Source of the DNA: Candidatus Nanoarchaeia archaeon
GTDB taxonomy: Archaea; Nanobdellota; Nanobdellia; CSSed11-243R1
Assembly (NCBI GenBank): GCA_028713895.1
Contig: JAQTNH010000001.1
Location: 245,808-309,807, forward strand
Length of the DNA stretch: 64,000 nucleotides
Direction of reading: 5' to 3'
Shown: positions 40,638-48,785 of the stretch, one piece after another
Layout: every line of letters starts with the position of its first letter
How positions within the stretch are numbered: the first letter of the stretch is position 1
The notes under the pieces: model-generated
What the model was told of the DNA's origin: nothing
Database searches by the model: none
The model's input: only the letters and a program-made list of their open reading frames with translations
Program-made: the position numbers and the translations under genes

Positions 40638-42743
40638 TCAAAACTCTTCTATTTTTAGTTCATCATTATACTTTATTATTATACCAGCTAACAAACGTTT
40701 TTCCTTATGTAACTCTTTGATTCTATCCAAAATTGGTTGAAGTGACTTTTTGTCCATCATTGCTACTTCGTCAAAAAGAGCTATTATCTTTCTTTTATCT
40801 GATCTGGGTACACTAAGCTTATTTTTAAAATAAGCAGACTGACTTTGTCCAGTACCCATATCACTAAAACTTATTTCTTTGCCTTCCTTAGTTATTATGA
40901 CTTCATTTATTAAATCGACTTTTTTAACTTTATAATCTTTGTTTATATGTGTAACAATATCTATCCTTTTACCAATATAATCGAATATTTCATCATAGTA
41001 TCTTTTTTCTTTTGCGGATACCTTAGCTATGTTAACTGAACCTGAATTCAATTTGTAGATATAGTCAGAAAATTCGCTTAGTAGTCTAGACTGTAGTGTT
41101 TTTGTTACCTGTTCAATATTAAGTAATTTATCTAAATATTCATAATATTTGTGGGGTTTTGCTTCATTCATTCGTTTTAGATTTTCCTTTTCTTTTTTAA
41201 GAAGTTCATCAGTATAGCTTTGGCTTCTAGTTTTTTGGGATATACTAGTGGTTAATCTGTTAATTTCTTCATCTAATTCGTCTTCCGAATAACTTTTATA
41301 ACAACTTAAAACTCCCTGTATAAGACTAATAGCTTCTTCAGTATTAGGTTTTCCGAGAAGTGTATATTCGGACTTGTATCGCTCCAGCTTTGCATCTATA
41401 ACTTTTTTTTCATCGACTAATTTTTTAAGTAACTCCTCATCTTCGCTATATTCCTCGGTTTTATTTCCTGGCGCCTCTCTCGATTTTCTAAGTTTTGGGA
41501 GTATACTATTAATTGCACTAACATCTTTGTCTAGGTCCTCTATAAGCGTCTTAGAGTTAGAGATGTTGTCGGCTAGAATAACAACTTTCTTATTTTGTTC
41601 GTTCATTTTTTTAAGTGCGGTTATAAACTCAGATATAGAGCTTTTTAATCCAGGTAACCGAATACTAGACTCGCTATAATCCTGTAATGTAGCAATTAGA
41701 CTTTCATATAACTTTGATTCCTTAACTTTTTCTTCATCAACTTGTTTTTTATATAATTCATCAAGAGCAACATTAAATGTACTGAGTCCATTAGCTAAAT
41801 TTTTGTCTAATATCAAAGTACGAGTTACGTCGTATATGTTAATTTTTTCGAATATCTCCAAATGGATCATATACTTTTTAATAGAAATTAAGTTTCTTAA
41901 TAACCCTGTTAATTTATCAAACCTTGCTTTGGATATGTCTAAAATCTGAGTTAATTCACTCATATCCTGCACATACTCTTTACTTCGTTTCTCAGCTCCT
42001 CTTTTAATCTTACTTTTTTGTTTTTTTAAGTCATCTACAGTTTTGTCTATCTCTTCCTGTTTAGTTTTATAATAGTTATAACGTGTAGTATAATGGTGTT
42101 TTTTAAGCAAGTCTAACCTGGTAATAAGATCTGGCAGTTCTTTATTTAGTCCATCTAAATTCTTTGTCAGTGTATCGACTTTTTCGGTTTGATCTTTTAT
42201 TGCAGCTGGATTTTTTTGGTTTCGTACTTGGGTAATCAACGTATTAACATACTCTCTTAATTGACCTACTTTATTTCCATATCTAGTCTGTGCTTCTTGT
42301 ATTTCAGTAGGCGCTTGTTTTAATCTTTCAGTTGGATCATTAGGAATATCATATATTAAATTGTATTCTTGTTCAAATCTTTCTTGAGACAAATTTTCTT
42401 TTTTGCCATTTATTTCTTGGTATACTTTTATATCCGTCGTGTTTGGATCTTCTTTTTTACAAACTAGTTTTAGATTACCATCAGTAATAGTTACGTTAAA
42501 CATTATTTTATTGCGTTCAGAATGTAACAAATGATTCATCTTTTTAATTAATGCTTTATGAACCCCTTCTTTTTTAAGTCCATAAAAACCAAGCCCTATC
42601 AGATGTAAAATTGTGCTTTTACCAATTGAATTTGGGCCTTCTATTTTAACTAAATTATTAAATTTTCTAAAAGGCGTGTCGGGGCTATAGATTTTAGTTT
42701 CATCTTTTTCGTCCCTCTTTATTTCATAGTTCAGCTCTATCAT
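40638..42743 (-). CDS. SMC/Rad50-like coiled-coil ATPase
   Basis: This is a 701-aa ABC-type ATPase with split nucleotide-binding halves. Walker A GPNSIGKST is at residues 36-44. The ABC signature-like SDMGTGQSQSAY is at 627-638, and Walker B KIIALFDEVAMMD is near 652-664. The long middle part (~160-600) is a heptad-rich coiled coil without an obvious CxxC zinc hook, so it is shorter and different from Rad50. Its ATG overlaps the stop of the small linker gene and its TGA abuts the next gene. Presumed role: DNA tethering or sensing with the adjacent HerA/NurA pair. Confidence 0.85.
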   Translation of the reverse strand: MIELNYEIKRDEKDETKIYSPDTPFRKFNNLVKIEGPNSIGKSTILHLIGLGFYGLKKEGVHKALIKKMNHLLHSERNKIMFNVTITDGNLKLVCKKEDPNTTDIKVYQEINGKKENLSQERFEQEYNLIYDIPNDPTERLKQAPTEIQEAQTRYGNKVGQLREYVNTLITQVRNQKNPAAIKDQTEKVDTLTKNLDGLNKELPDLITRLDLLKKHHYTTRYNYYKTKQEEIDKTVDDLKKQKSKIKRGAEKRSKEYVQDMSELTQILDISKARFDKLTGLLRNLISIKKYMIHLEIFEKINIYDVTRTLILDKNLANGLSTFNVALDELYKKQVDEEKVKESKLYESLIATLQDYSESSIRLPGLKSSISEFITALKKMNEQNKKVVILADNISNSKTLIEDLDKDVSAINSILPKLRKSREAPGNKTEEYSEDEELLKKLVDEKKVIDAKLERYKSEYTLLGKPNTEEAISLIQGVLSCYKSYSEDELDEEINRLTTSISQKTRSQSYTDELLKKEKENLKRMNEAKPHKYYEYLDKLLNIEQVTKTLQSRLLSEFSDYIYKLNSGSVNIAKVSAKEKRYYDEIFDYIGKRIDIVTHINKDYKVKKVDLINEVIITKEGKEISFSDMGTGQSQSAYFKNKLSVPRSDKRKIIALFDEVAMMDKKSLQPILDRIKELHKEKRLLAGIIIKYNDELKIEEF

Positions 42744-42925
42744 TTTTTATTTCGCCTATACCCTAATAAGAGTTCCACAATATCCTCGGAAGACTTGTTC
42801 TCTAATATTAACTTCATTATTTCTTTTTCATCTTTACTTTCTAGTAAGGTATCAAATAATGCAAAGATAGAATCATCATAATCCTCTTCACTCACTTTCT
42901 TCACCTTTTTCAAACACACCTGCAA
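42740..42925 (-). CDS. Small acidic linker protein between HerA and SMC genes
   Basis: The protein is 51-61 aa depending on start. ATG 42925 lies inside the HerA gene end; GTG 42895, which overlaps the HerA stop (GTGAGTGA), is equally good. It is helical and acidic (SEEDYDDSIFALFDTLLESK, then IMKLILENKSSEDIVELL). The stop overlaps the SMC ATG (ATGA). Complete coupling on both sides argues for a real subunit or adaptor of the HerA-NurA-SMC complex. Confidence 0.65.
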   Translation of the reverse strand: MQVCLKKVKKVSEEDYDDSIFALFDTLLESKDEKEIMKLILENKSSEDIVELLLGYRRNKK

Positions 42926-44456
42926 ATGCTAATGGAAACTTCAAAATTTTTAGTTGTGACAAGTCATGTATCGAAGCCACAGCATATCCTTTTTTTAAAC
43001 TTTCCATCTCTTCGGGACTGATCATTAAACCCTGTTGCTTAGCTTGTTTTGCGTCTGATTTAAAAAATATTTTTGTGTTAATCACTGTTGACAATCCAGA
43101 AGGCATGTCTTCAGGATTTTGTGAAGAGAATATAACTCCGATTCTCTGACTTCGTCCAGTACGACATATAGTATCCAAATCTCCTAAAGCTTCTCTAGCT
43201 GTCCCAGTCTCATAAAATCTATGTACTTCATCTATAACTATCAAAATAGGAACTTTTGATGTTTGTTCGCTTTTTGCTGTTACAATCCTATGTAACAAAT
43301 CTCTTAATAGAATAGAACCGAACTGAATCCCATTTTTGCCAGTAGTATCGATTACAGACATTTTACCATTTGTTAGGATATCTGTTTCATCTATAAATTT
43401 AGCGCCTGGACTGTCAAAAAAGTCTGTTGCTACATTTAAGTTTCTTAATATGTTATCGAATGTACCTCTATGTAATGTAGTTTCGGATTCTTCACCACGG
43501 ACATTCAATGTTGGGAATGTTAGCGTATCTGCACTAGATAAATAATTAACAAAGTTGATGAATTTAAAATTCTCATCGTCTTTACTTCGTTTCATATGCT
43601 CTTGCCAGTGCCTAAAAATATTTGGTAGATGTTGTGCGCCTATGTCAGATATACCTTGCAGCAACCCAGTCAAAGACTCTGGGTCTATTCTGCGAACATC
43701 TAAAGTAATAGGTTTACAAATTGCTGTAACACCTTTAGTTTTGCTTATTGTCGTATTAGCCGGATGGTAGATAACAAAATTGTCTACTTTGTGTGGTTTT
43801 TGTTTTAATACACTCCACTCATTCAGCAATTCTTTATTTTTAGTTTCTGAAGCTCTATCCATATGTAAAAGATCTACATCTTTAACATTTACTGCTAAGA
43901 CCGCTCCTTCAAATTTTTCAACAAAATACTGTGCTAAGTACTTAGTGGCCACTGTTTTACCACTTCCAGTTTTTCCGCATACTAACATTTGATGAAAAAA
44001 CATATCGTCTGGCAATCTTGCTGTTATCATTTTGTGAGAGTCATCAATTAGTATCTGGTTTTTTCCAGAATGAATCGTTGCAACAAATACTTCTGGACCT
44101 TCTTTTATATTTTCTAGTGCTACACTAATTTCTTCTTGAGTAGACCGTCTGGCAGGTAATTGCGGCTTTATAAAATCAATCAATCCGTCCTGTCTATCAG
44201 AAATATCAATAACTCTGTGGGCCCATACAATATTTTGACATCTTTGGTCTTGTTTTAACAAAGATAGATCCATATCTGCTAAGAGAGGTGACGGCGCATA
44301 GGGTTCGTCTTGTTGGGTTTTATCCACTCTTAATATAAATTTAGTTTTTCCTTCTTCAATAGTTAAATACGCGCCCTTTGGTAGCTGTCCAGAAACACCA
44401 GATTTTGAAACTAATTTGATCTTTCCGTGTTCTTCTCCAATTACTATCCAAGACAT
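42888..44456 (-). CDS. HerA-like DNA translocase
   Basis: This 522-aa HerA/FtsK-superfamily ATPase has an N-terminal HAS-like barrel (residues ~1-60 and 120-145). Walker A GKTGSGKT is at 161-168 and Walker B ILIVIDEVHRF at 404-414. An arginine-finger-like CRTGRSQRIG and sensor SSQNPEDM follow. HerA hexamers pump duplex DNA and activate NurA. The gene starts 4 nt after the NurA stop with GGTGATTAT as its ribosome site, so NurA-HerA is a typical archaeal pair. Here it sits in a methyltransferase/SMC context, unlike the usual Mre11-Rad50 locus. Confidence 0.87.
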   Translation of the reverse strand: MSWIVIGEEHGKIKLVSKSGVSGQLPKGAYLTIEEGKTKFILRVDKTQQDEPYAPSPLLADMDLSLLKQDQRCQNIVWAHRVIDISDRQDGLIDFIKPQLPARRSTQEEISVALENIKEGPEVFVATIHSGKNQILIDDSHKMITARLPDDMFFHQMLVCGKTGSGKTVATKYLAQYFVEKFEGAVLAVNVKDVDLLHMDRASETKNKELLNEWSVLKQKPHKVDNFVIYHPANTTISKTKGVTAICKPITLDVRRIDPESLTGLLQGISDIGAQHLPNIFRHWQEHMKRSKDDENFKFINFVNYLSSADTLTFPTLNVRGEESETTLHRGTFDNILRNLNVATDFFDSPGAKFIDETDILTNGKMSVIDTTGKNGIQFGSILLRDLLHRIVTAKSEQTSKVPILIVIDEVHRFYETGTAREALGDLDTICRTGRSQRIGVIFSSQNPEDMPSGLSTVINTKIFFKSDAKQAKQQGLMISPEEMESLKKGYAVASIHDLSQLKILKFPLAFAGVFEKGEESE

Positions 44457-44460
44457 ATAA

Positions 44461-45495
44461 TCACCATCCGAAGCGTTCTTGATTCATTGTTGGAGTTATA
44501 TTAAACCCCCTCATTAATTTGTCTAAATCTATCAATTTTAATGTTTCTCTAGCATACATTTCGGCTATAGCTATAGGCCTAGTTTGTGGATTTTTTAGGT
44601 CTCCTTGAGCTAATACTAAGTAACAAATTAGATCCATCATATCATTAATTTGATTTTTGTATTTATTAAATGTATCTACATGAAATTCTATACGTTGAGG
44701 GCTAATGTTAAATGTTTTTAAGTAACAAAATAATTTTGCGTTATTCGGATTGAATTTGTCTTCATATCGAAATAAACATGTTCTTTCACCGGGTTTTAAA
44801 ATGTTGTAAGACCAATGCATATCTGAATTATATCTGCCTTTTAGCTCTTTAATATTGTCTATAACGATATTGCTATTGCTGTTTTTAACAAAAAATATAG
44901 GCAAAATGTCTTTCTTTAAAAGTTCCTTATTTAATTTTATTGTATAGCTGCTAGCCTGGGCTCCTATCAAAGGGCCATCAATAAGTATTATCGAATTCTT
45001 TGGTGTATTTTGAAGGATAAATTCTGTTCTGTCTTGAACATAATCTCTTTTTGAATCTGCTTCTGGATCTTCTGAATATTTTATATAATCTGCATTTTCG
45101 CTATAGTCCTTAGATCTTGTATAAAAGTAAAAAGTTAGATAATTCGCCGGCAAATATTCTTCTCCAGGTTTCTGGATTACTAATGAATGTGATGTTAAAA
45201 AGGCGGTTCCTTCTAAGCAAGAAAATTTGTTTATTGACTCATCATAAGCAGATATTAACAAATTCTCGTTAATAAACTTGCTACCTCGTTTTGGATCTAA
45301 CTTGTAAATCTTAGAATCTTCTATTTTTGATATTAGCTCACCTTGTGTTGGATACAAAAATTGGCTGAAATCCAAGTCTTGAATAGATGGATTAGTAGGC
45401 AGTTTAATGTTCAGTTTATCCATTTCTTTAAGTGTTTTAGTAAACATAGGATGTAAAACTAGCTTGTTTACAAAACCTTCTTTTTGAGTTAGCAT
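44461..45495 (-). CDS. NurA-like nuclease
   Basis: The 344-aa protein has the NurA-domain pattern: an acidic strand AYDES (residues 83-87), IILIDGPLI (169-177), FFVKNSN (201-207), and a C-terminal helix AIAEMYARETL. NurA is a 5'-3' exonuclease and endonuclease fed by HerA. The first Asp motif is AYDES in place of the common xxDGSR, so activity must be checked. It lies 33 nt downstream of the D12 methyltransferase gene and 4 nt upstream of herA. Confidence 0.78.
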   Translation of the reverse strand: MLTQKEGFVNKLVLHPMFTKTLKEMDKLNIKLPTNPSIQDLDFSQFLYPTQGELISKIEDSKIYKLDPKRGSKFINENLLISAYDESINKFSCLEGTAFLTSHSLVIQKPGEEYLPANYLTFYFYTRSKDYSENADYIKYSEDPEADSKRDYVQDRTEFILQNTPKNSIILIDGPLIGAQASSYTIKLNKELLKKDILPIFFVKNSNSNIVIDNIKELKGRYNSDMHWSYNILKPGERTCLFRYEDKFNPNNAKLFCYLKTFNISPQRIEFHVDTFNKYKNQINDMMDLICYLVLAQGDLKNPQTRPIAIAEMYARETLKLIDLDKLMRGFNITPTMNQERFGW

Positions 45496-45527
45496 GTTAA
45501 TCTATTAACAAAAGCAGATTTGTGCTT

Positions 45528-46367
45528 TTAAACTCTTCCTTTAAGAGAGGGTAATTCATAATTAGATATAAACAATTCATTTCCTTTAGCCGCAAATTTT
45601 TTCTTGTAGTTATTCATACTATACTGCAGTTTCCATTTGTGTATATATGCAAATGAAAAAAGATCTCTTATCTCTTGTGAATCATCATAAGTAATCAACC
45701 ATTTGTGCTTACATATCTTCATATCTTCAGCAAACTTGTTATGATCAAAATTTTCATGTAGATCTCCATTTTTGCCATATAGTTTAGATTTTACATTAGA
45801 AAAATAAGGAGGGTCTAAGAATATGAAAACATGTTTACCATGTTTGTCTATCACATCTTTATAATCATAATTTGTTATTGTGGTATGGTCCAGCAACTTC
45901 GAAGTCGCTATCAAACGTTCAATAGCAGAATCTGTAAATCTCTTTTTAAATGATTCATTGGAATAACCGCCAGAGCCAGCCAAGCCAGAAAAAGTAATCC
46001 TATTAAGCACAAAGAAGTTAACTGCTCTTTTTAACTCGCTAACTTTATTTTTGTTATTCAGCTGGGTATACAAACTCTTCACATTAGTATTATCTCTTTT
46101 GACTTTTTGAATTTCTTCTGTTAAATCGATTATATCATTTTTACAGAATTTCCAAAATAAGTAAAGATCTCGGTTCAAATCGTTTATCCAGAACTTCTTT
46201 GTAGGATGTAATTGTTTCAATGTTAAAAATATAGAACCCCCTCCAACCATTGGTTCTCTAAACTCGTCAAAGTAAGGTACTAATGGCAATATCTGGTTTA
46301 ACGCTTTAGATTTTCCACCAGGGTATCTAAGTGGGCTTTTAATATGGAATCGCCTCTCTGTACACAT
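45528..46367 (-). CDS. D12-class N6-adenine DNA methyltransferase (Dam-like)
   Basis: The family features are all visible. They are SPLRYPGGKSKAL (residues 11-23), the SAM-binding FREPMVGGGSIF (36-47) with NDLN (62-65), a central target-recognition region with the AGSGGYSNESF turn (130-140), and catalytic DPPY (185-188). Length (279 aa) is typical. GGAGGTGA precedes the ATG. It should methylate adenine in a specific sequence and probably protects host DNA from the neighbouring NurA-HerA-SMC machine. No conventional restriction endonuclease is next to it. Confidence 0.88.
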   Translation of the reverse strand: MCTERRFHIKSPLRYPGGKSKALNQILPLVPYFDEFREPMVGGGSIFLTLKQLHPTKKFWINDLNRDLYLFWKFCKNDIIDLTEEIQKVKRDNTNVKSLYTQLNNKNKVSELKRAVNFFVLNRITFSGLAGSGGYSNESFKKRFTDSAIERLIATSKLLDHTTITNYDYKDVIDKHGKHVFIFLDPPYFSNVKSKLYGKNGDLHENFDHNKFAEDMKICKHKWLITYDDSQEIRDLFSFAYIHKWKLQYSMNNYKKKFAAKGNELFISNYELPSLKGRV

Positions 46368-46421
46368 CTGTTACCTCACCTCCTTTATTAAACAAGAACC
46401 TCTTTTTTAATGTTGGCCTTT

Positions 46422-46628
46422 TCATTTCCACAAAAACAGCATAACTACCTCTTTCAGCCACATTCCCCCAAATACCCCGAAACCCATTGCGCCCAGGACA
46501 TACGTCATATTCTGAGTCTTTACAGACACATAAAATGCCAAAAACCACCAGCAGAGATACCAGAGCCAAGCAGCTATACAGCCGAATTCGATGCCTTCAA
46601 GAAATTCTTTGTGTATCACATTTACCAC
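46422..46628 (-). CDS. Small two-helix membrane protein
   Basis: The 68-aa product begins MVNVIHKEFLEGIEFGCIAA and has two hydrophobic helices rich in Trp (about 17-35 and 43-64). GGGGTGGTAA before the ATG is a good ribosome site. It is transcribed divergently from the ribbon-helix-helix gene at 46694, with tandem palindromes between the two starts, so the pair is probably co-regulated, possibly a toxin-antitoxin-like unit. Function unknown. Confidence 0.55.
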   Translation of the reverse strand: MVNVIHKEFLEGIEFGCIAAWLWYLCWWFLAFYVSVKTQNMTYVLGAMGFGVFGGMWLKEVVMLFLWK

Positions 46629-46636
46629 CCCCCATT

Positions 46637-46652
46637 TACTAGTATACTAGTA
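46637..46652. promoter_or_regulatory. Tandem palindromic operator TACTAGTA x2
   Basis: TACTAGTATACTAGTA is a 16-bp perfect palindrome made of two 8-bp palindromes in tandem, followed by a further TACT. It lies between the divergent starts at 46628 and 46694. Closely spaced short palindromes are typical ribbon-helix-helix protein sites, so the 45-aa protein next to it is the likely ligand. Confidence 0.75.
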
Positions 46653-46693
46653 TACTGTTAAAGTATATAAATGTTTATGTTTTTCAGGATATA

Positions 46694-46831
46694 ATGGCAA
46701 AGAAAAAATTTGCGGCCTACTGCGATGAAAAGCTATGGAAAGAATTCTTAAAAGAGGTTGTAGAGCGAAAAAGCAAGGCTGCAGTCAGCGAGTCCTTGGA
46801 AGAAGCAATAAGATTGTGGATGAAAAAATAA
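46694..46831 (+). CDS. Ribbon-helix-helix DNA-binding protein (45 aa)
   Basis: A 45-codon ORF: MAKKKFAAYCDEKLWKEFLK, then RKSKAAVSESLEEAIRLWMK. The strand-helix-helix layout and the S-x-S-L-E-E-A-I turn match small archaeal RHH repressors or antitoxins. A TATA box AGTATATAAA lies ~25 nt before the ATG, so the mRNA is nearly leaderless. The neighbouring palindrome (46637-46652) is the likely autoregulatory operator. It is the only plus-strand gene in the 39-48 kb minus-strand run and splits the cluster. Confidence 0.7.
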   Translation: MAKKKFAAYCDEKLWKEFLKEVVERKSKAAVSESLEEAIRLWMKK

Positions 46832-46841
46832 AAGTTCTCAA

Positions 46842-47933
46842 TTAGCTCAATATTCTAAGGTTAGACGGATTATCCAAACACCAGTGTTGTGTTTTTTTAT
46901 TTAATGTACCTGTTACTTGGACTCTTGCTTTGTCTCTATACGCATTACAAGCTGAAATATGCTCTTGTTCGGTTATATACAAGTATACTTTCCTTTTCAA
47001 AGAAGGAACATCTATTGTTATTAATTTTTTCTCAGTTTGCAGGTCTTTATCCTGAGTTTCCAATTTCTTAATATTTCCTGTAATAGTTATTTCTTCAGGT
47101 TCATGAATTTTTTTGAGATATGAAGCTATCTTATTGAATTTTTGATATAAACTTCTTGCTTCAATTCTTGAGTGGTTAGGTAATTCTGTTTCTAGAGGCA
47201 AGGTATTATCCCATTTTGCAGTTATTTCAACATTAAATCCTTCTTCATTTTGTAAGATATGCGATATTGCTTCGCAAACATTCTTATTCAACTTTTTATC
47301 ATAACCCTCTCGAAAAGCTTCTTCGTCTTCGATAGATACTTGTTCGACTTCATTAATTCCTTCAATCAATCTTGCAATAGTTTTTCTGCCCAAATCTTTA
47401 AGATACTCATTATCTTCATCTATTGGTACAAGATATGTCTTTCCTAATGGAACTCTTATCGATATTACAAAGCTTCCAAATTCAGTTTGTGCAAACTCGC
47501 AATTATCAACAAGAAATTTAGCATCATCAAAAGGTTTTCTGTACTGACTTTTTGTTTGAATTTCTGAACACGCACCATACATAATCATAGTTTTAACATT
47601 ATTTATTGCACCAACAAAATCACCTAACGGAATTGTGCCCTCCTCTGTTTTTGTTGCGTCAAATCTTATTTTCATTAGATCATATCCTATATTTGCGATT
47701 TCTTCGTAAAGACTTTCAAATTCTTTATTGTCTATAACACTTAGTGATTGAATTATGTCTTTTATTCTAGAATTGTAATCTAATATATCTTCAGTATTAG
47801 GTATAATCATCTCAAGATTTTCCTCTGCTATTTGTTTATGTATCTTCAACAATTTTAAAGTATAATCTCGCGTAACCCACCCTGTAAGTCGCAAATATCT
47901 CTTTAAGCTTTCAAGTCTTAATCTAGAGACCAT
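46842..47933 (-). CDS. Unknown protein coupled to the DUF4365 gene
   Basis: The start MVSRLRLESLKRYLRLTGWV (47933) has GAGGTGATCTTA before it. The ~363-aa product has a helical N-terminal region, a central alpha/beta region with acidic loops (SFVISIRVPLGKTYLVPIDE), and a C-terminal ~100-aa part that reads as an OB-like barrel (TITGNIKKLETQDKDL, then KARVQVTGTLNK). It overlaps the upstream DUF4365 gene by 11 nt, so the two products probably act together. No family recognised. AT-rich like the rest of the island. Confidence 0.62.
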   Translation of the reverse strand: MVSRLRLESLKRYLRLTGWVTRDYTLKLLKIHKQIAEENLEMIIPNTEDILDYNSRIKDIIQSLSVIDNKEFESLYEEIANIGYDLMKIRFDATKTEEGTIPLGDFVGAINNVKTMIMYGACSEIQTKSQYRKPFDDAKFLVDNCEFAQTEFGSFVISIRVPLGKTYLVPIDEDNEYLKDLGRKTIARLIEGINEVEQVSIEDEEAFREGYDKKLNKNVCEAISHILQNEEGFNVEITAKWDNTLPLETELPNHSRIEARSLYQKFNKIASYLKKIHEPEEITITGNIKKLETQDKDLQTEKKLITIDVPSLKRKVYLYITEQEHISACNAYRDKARVQVTGTLNKKTQHWCLDNPSNLRILS

Positions 47934-48444
47934 TAAGATCACCTCTTGCTTGAATTTGCGTCATAATTCGATTTAAATTATCTACTGAGAACATATTTTG
48001 TGTTGGAATCTGAATTGTTGTAGCACTGTCCTCATTAACTTTTAGTGGCATTCCTTCTAAACATAACCAATACGCACACTTCTTTATTATGAGTGATCTA
48101 ATATCCTGCGCTAACCATTCTTGTTTGTTGGCAGGAAGAAGCAAGACTACTAAAATTCTTTTAGTTCCGCCCTCCATATTTTGAGCCAAATCGTTATAAT
48201 TTTTATTTCTCAACTGGTACTTAATATGCGTGGCATCTATTTCGTAATCAGTTGTTGCTTTTAGTTGGATATCCAAACTTAATCCAGACGGACAACATTT
48301 CCCAGAAGGTCTTTGTAAAATTCCTTTGATTGTAAAATCGAAACCATAATCTTTAGCATCAGTACTGTAATTATATCCCCCCATGCAACAGATAGCTTGA
48401 ATATAGGCTCTGCTTAATGCTTCTTTTATATCATTTTCAGTTAA
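47923..48444 (-). CDS. DUF4365 domain protein, putative nuclease-fold
   Basis: The start MLTENDIKEALSRAYIQAIC (48444) follows AAGGAGCTTCATA. Residues ~30-65 contain DYGFDFTI and LDIQLKATTDY, the core of DUF4365, which has a PD-(D/E)xK-like arrangement: Asp in the first strand, then Q-x-K in the position of E-x-K. DUF4365 proteins are common in defence islands, often next to ATPases. The Glu-to-Gln change is typical of the family. It is the first gene of the minus-strand run and coupled to the 363-aa unknown. Confidence 0.75.
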   Translation of the reverse strand, partial: LTENDIKEALSRAYIQAICCMGGYNYSTDAKDYGFDFTIKGILQRPSGKCCPSGLSLDIQLKATTDYEIDATHIKYQLRNKNYNDLAQNMEGGTKRILVVLLLPANKQEWLAQDIRSLIIKKCAYWLCLEGMPLKVNEDSATTIQIPTQNMFSVDNLNRIMTQIQARGDLNGL

Positions 48445-48550
48445 CATTATGAAGCTCCTTACAGTTATTATAAATCTAGACTGCAATTATTGACCTAAAT
48501 TTTTTATGTTCACACAACATATTTTGTAATACACAACTGTTTTTAATCTT

Positions 48551-48578
48551 TAGGGTGCTGTCCAGTATGTCCAGTAAT
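48551..48578 (+). repeat. TGTCCAGTA tandem motif, copy B
   Basis: Reads AGGGTGCTGTCCAGTATGTCC followed by AGTAAT, with two perfect head-to-tail TGTCCAGTA units. It lies in the 241-nt gap between the DUF4365 start (48444) and the Arg-rich peptide gene (48686). The rest of this gap shows only AT-rich promoter-like DNA (a TTTTATATTATATC box near 48659). Confidence 0.75.
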
Positions 48579-48685
48579 CGCCTTCAAATCTCTTGCGCAA
48601 AGAAAGCTGCAAATGAAAAAATTAGGATGAAAGAACTCACCAGAAGATAAATAAGCTCCTTTTATATTATATCTTAAGTGATAAA

Positions 48686-48784
48686 ATGCCAATAGTAAGC
48701 TTTAGGACTAGACGCGGTAGACCTGTACGTTTTAAGGCCCAACCTAGAAAACGTAGACGAAGAAAAGTATCCTGGTTGTGGTAA
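48686..48784 (+). CDS. Arginine-rich 32-aa peptide
   Basis: The ORF reads MPIVSFRTRRGRPVRFKAQP, then RKRRRRKVSWLW. AAGTGATAAA precedes the ATG, and a TATA-like TTTTATATTATATC lies ~25 nt upstream. The stop is one nt before the next ATG (48786), so the two genes are coupled. Over a third of the residues are Arg or Lys, so nucleic-acid binding is likely, as with small viral or nucleoid peptides. The function is unknown. Confidence 0.6.
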   Translation: MPIVSFRTRRGRPVRFKAQPRKRRRRKVSWLW

Positions 48785-48785
48785 C

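Noticed and set aside
48567-48650. 27-codon ORF starting inside repeat copy B
   Set aside because: Its ATG is part of the TGTCCAGTATG repeat, there is no ribosome binding site, and copy C has no matching ORF.
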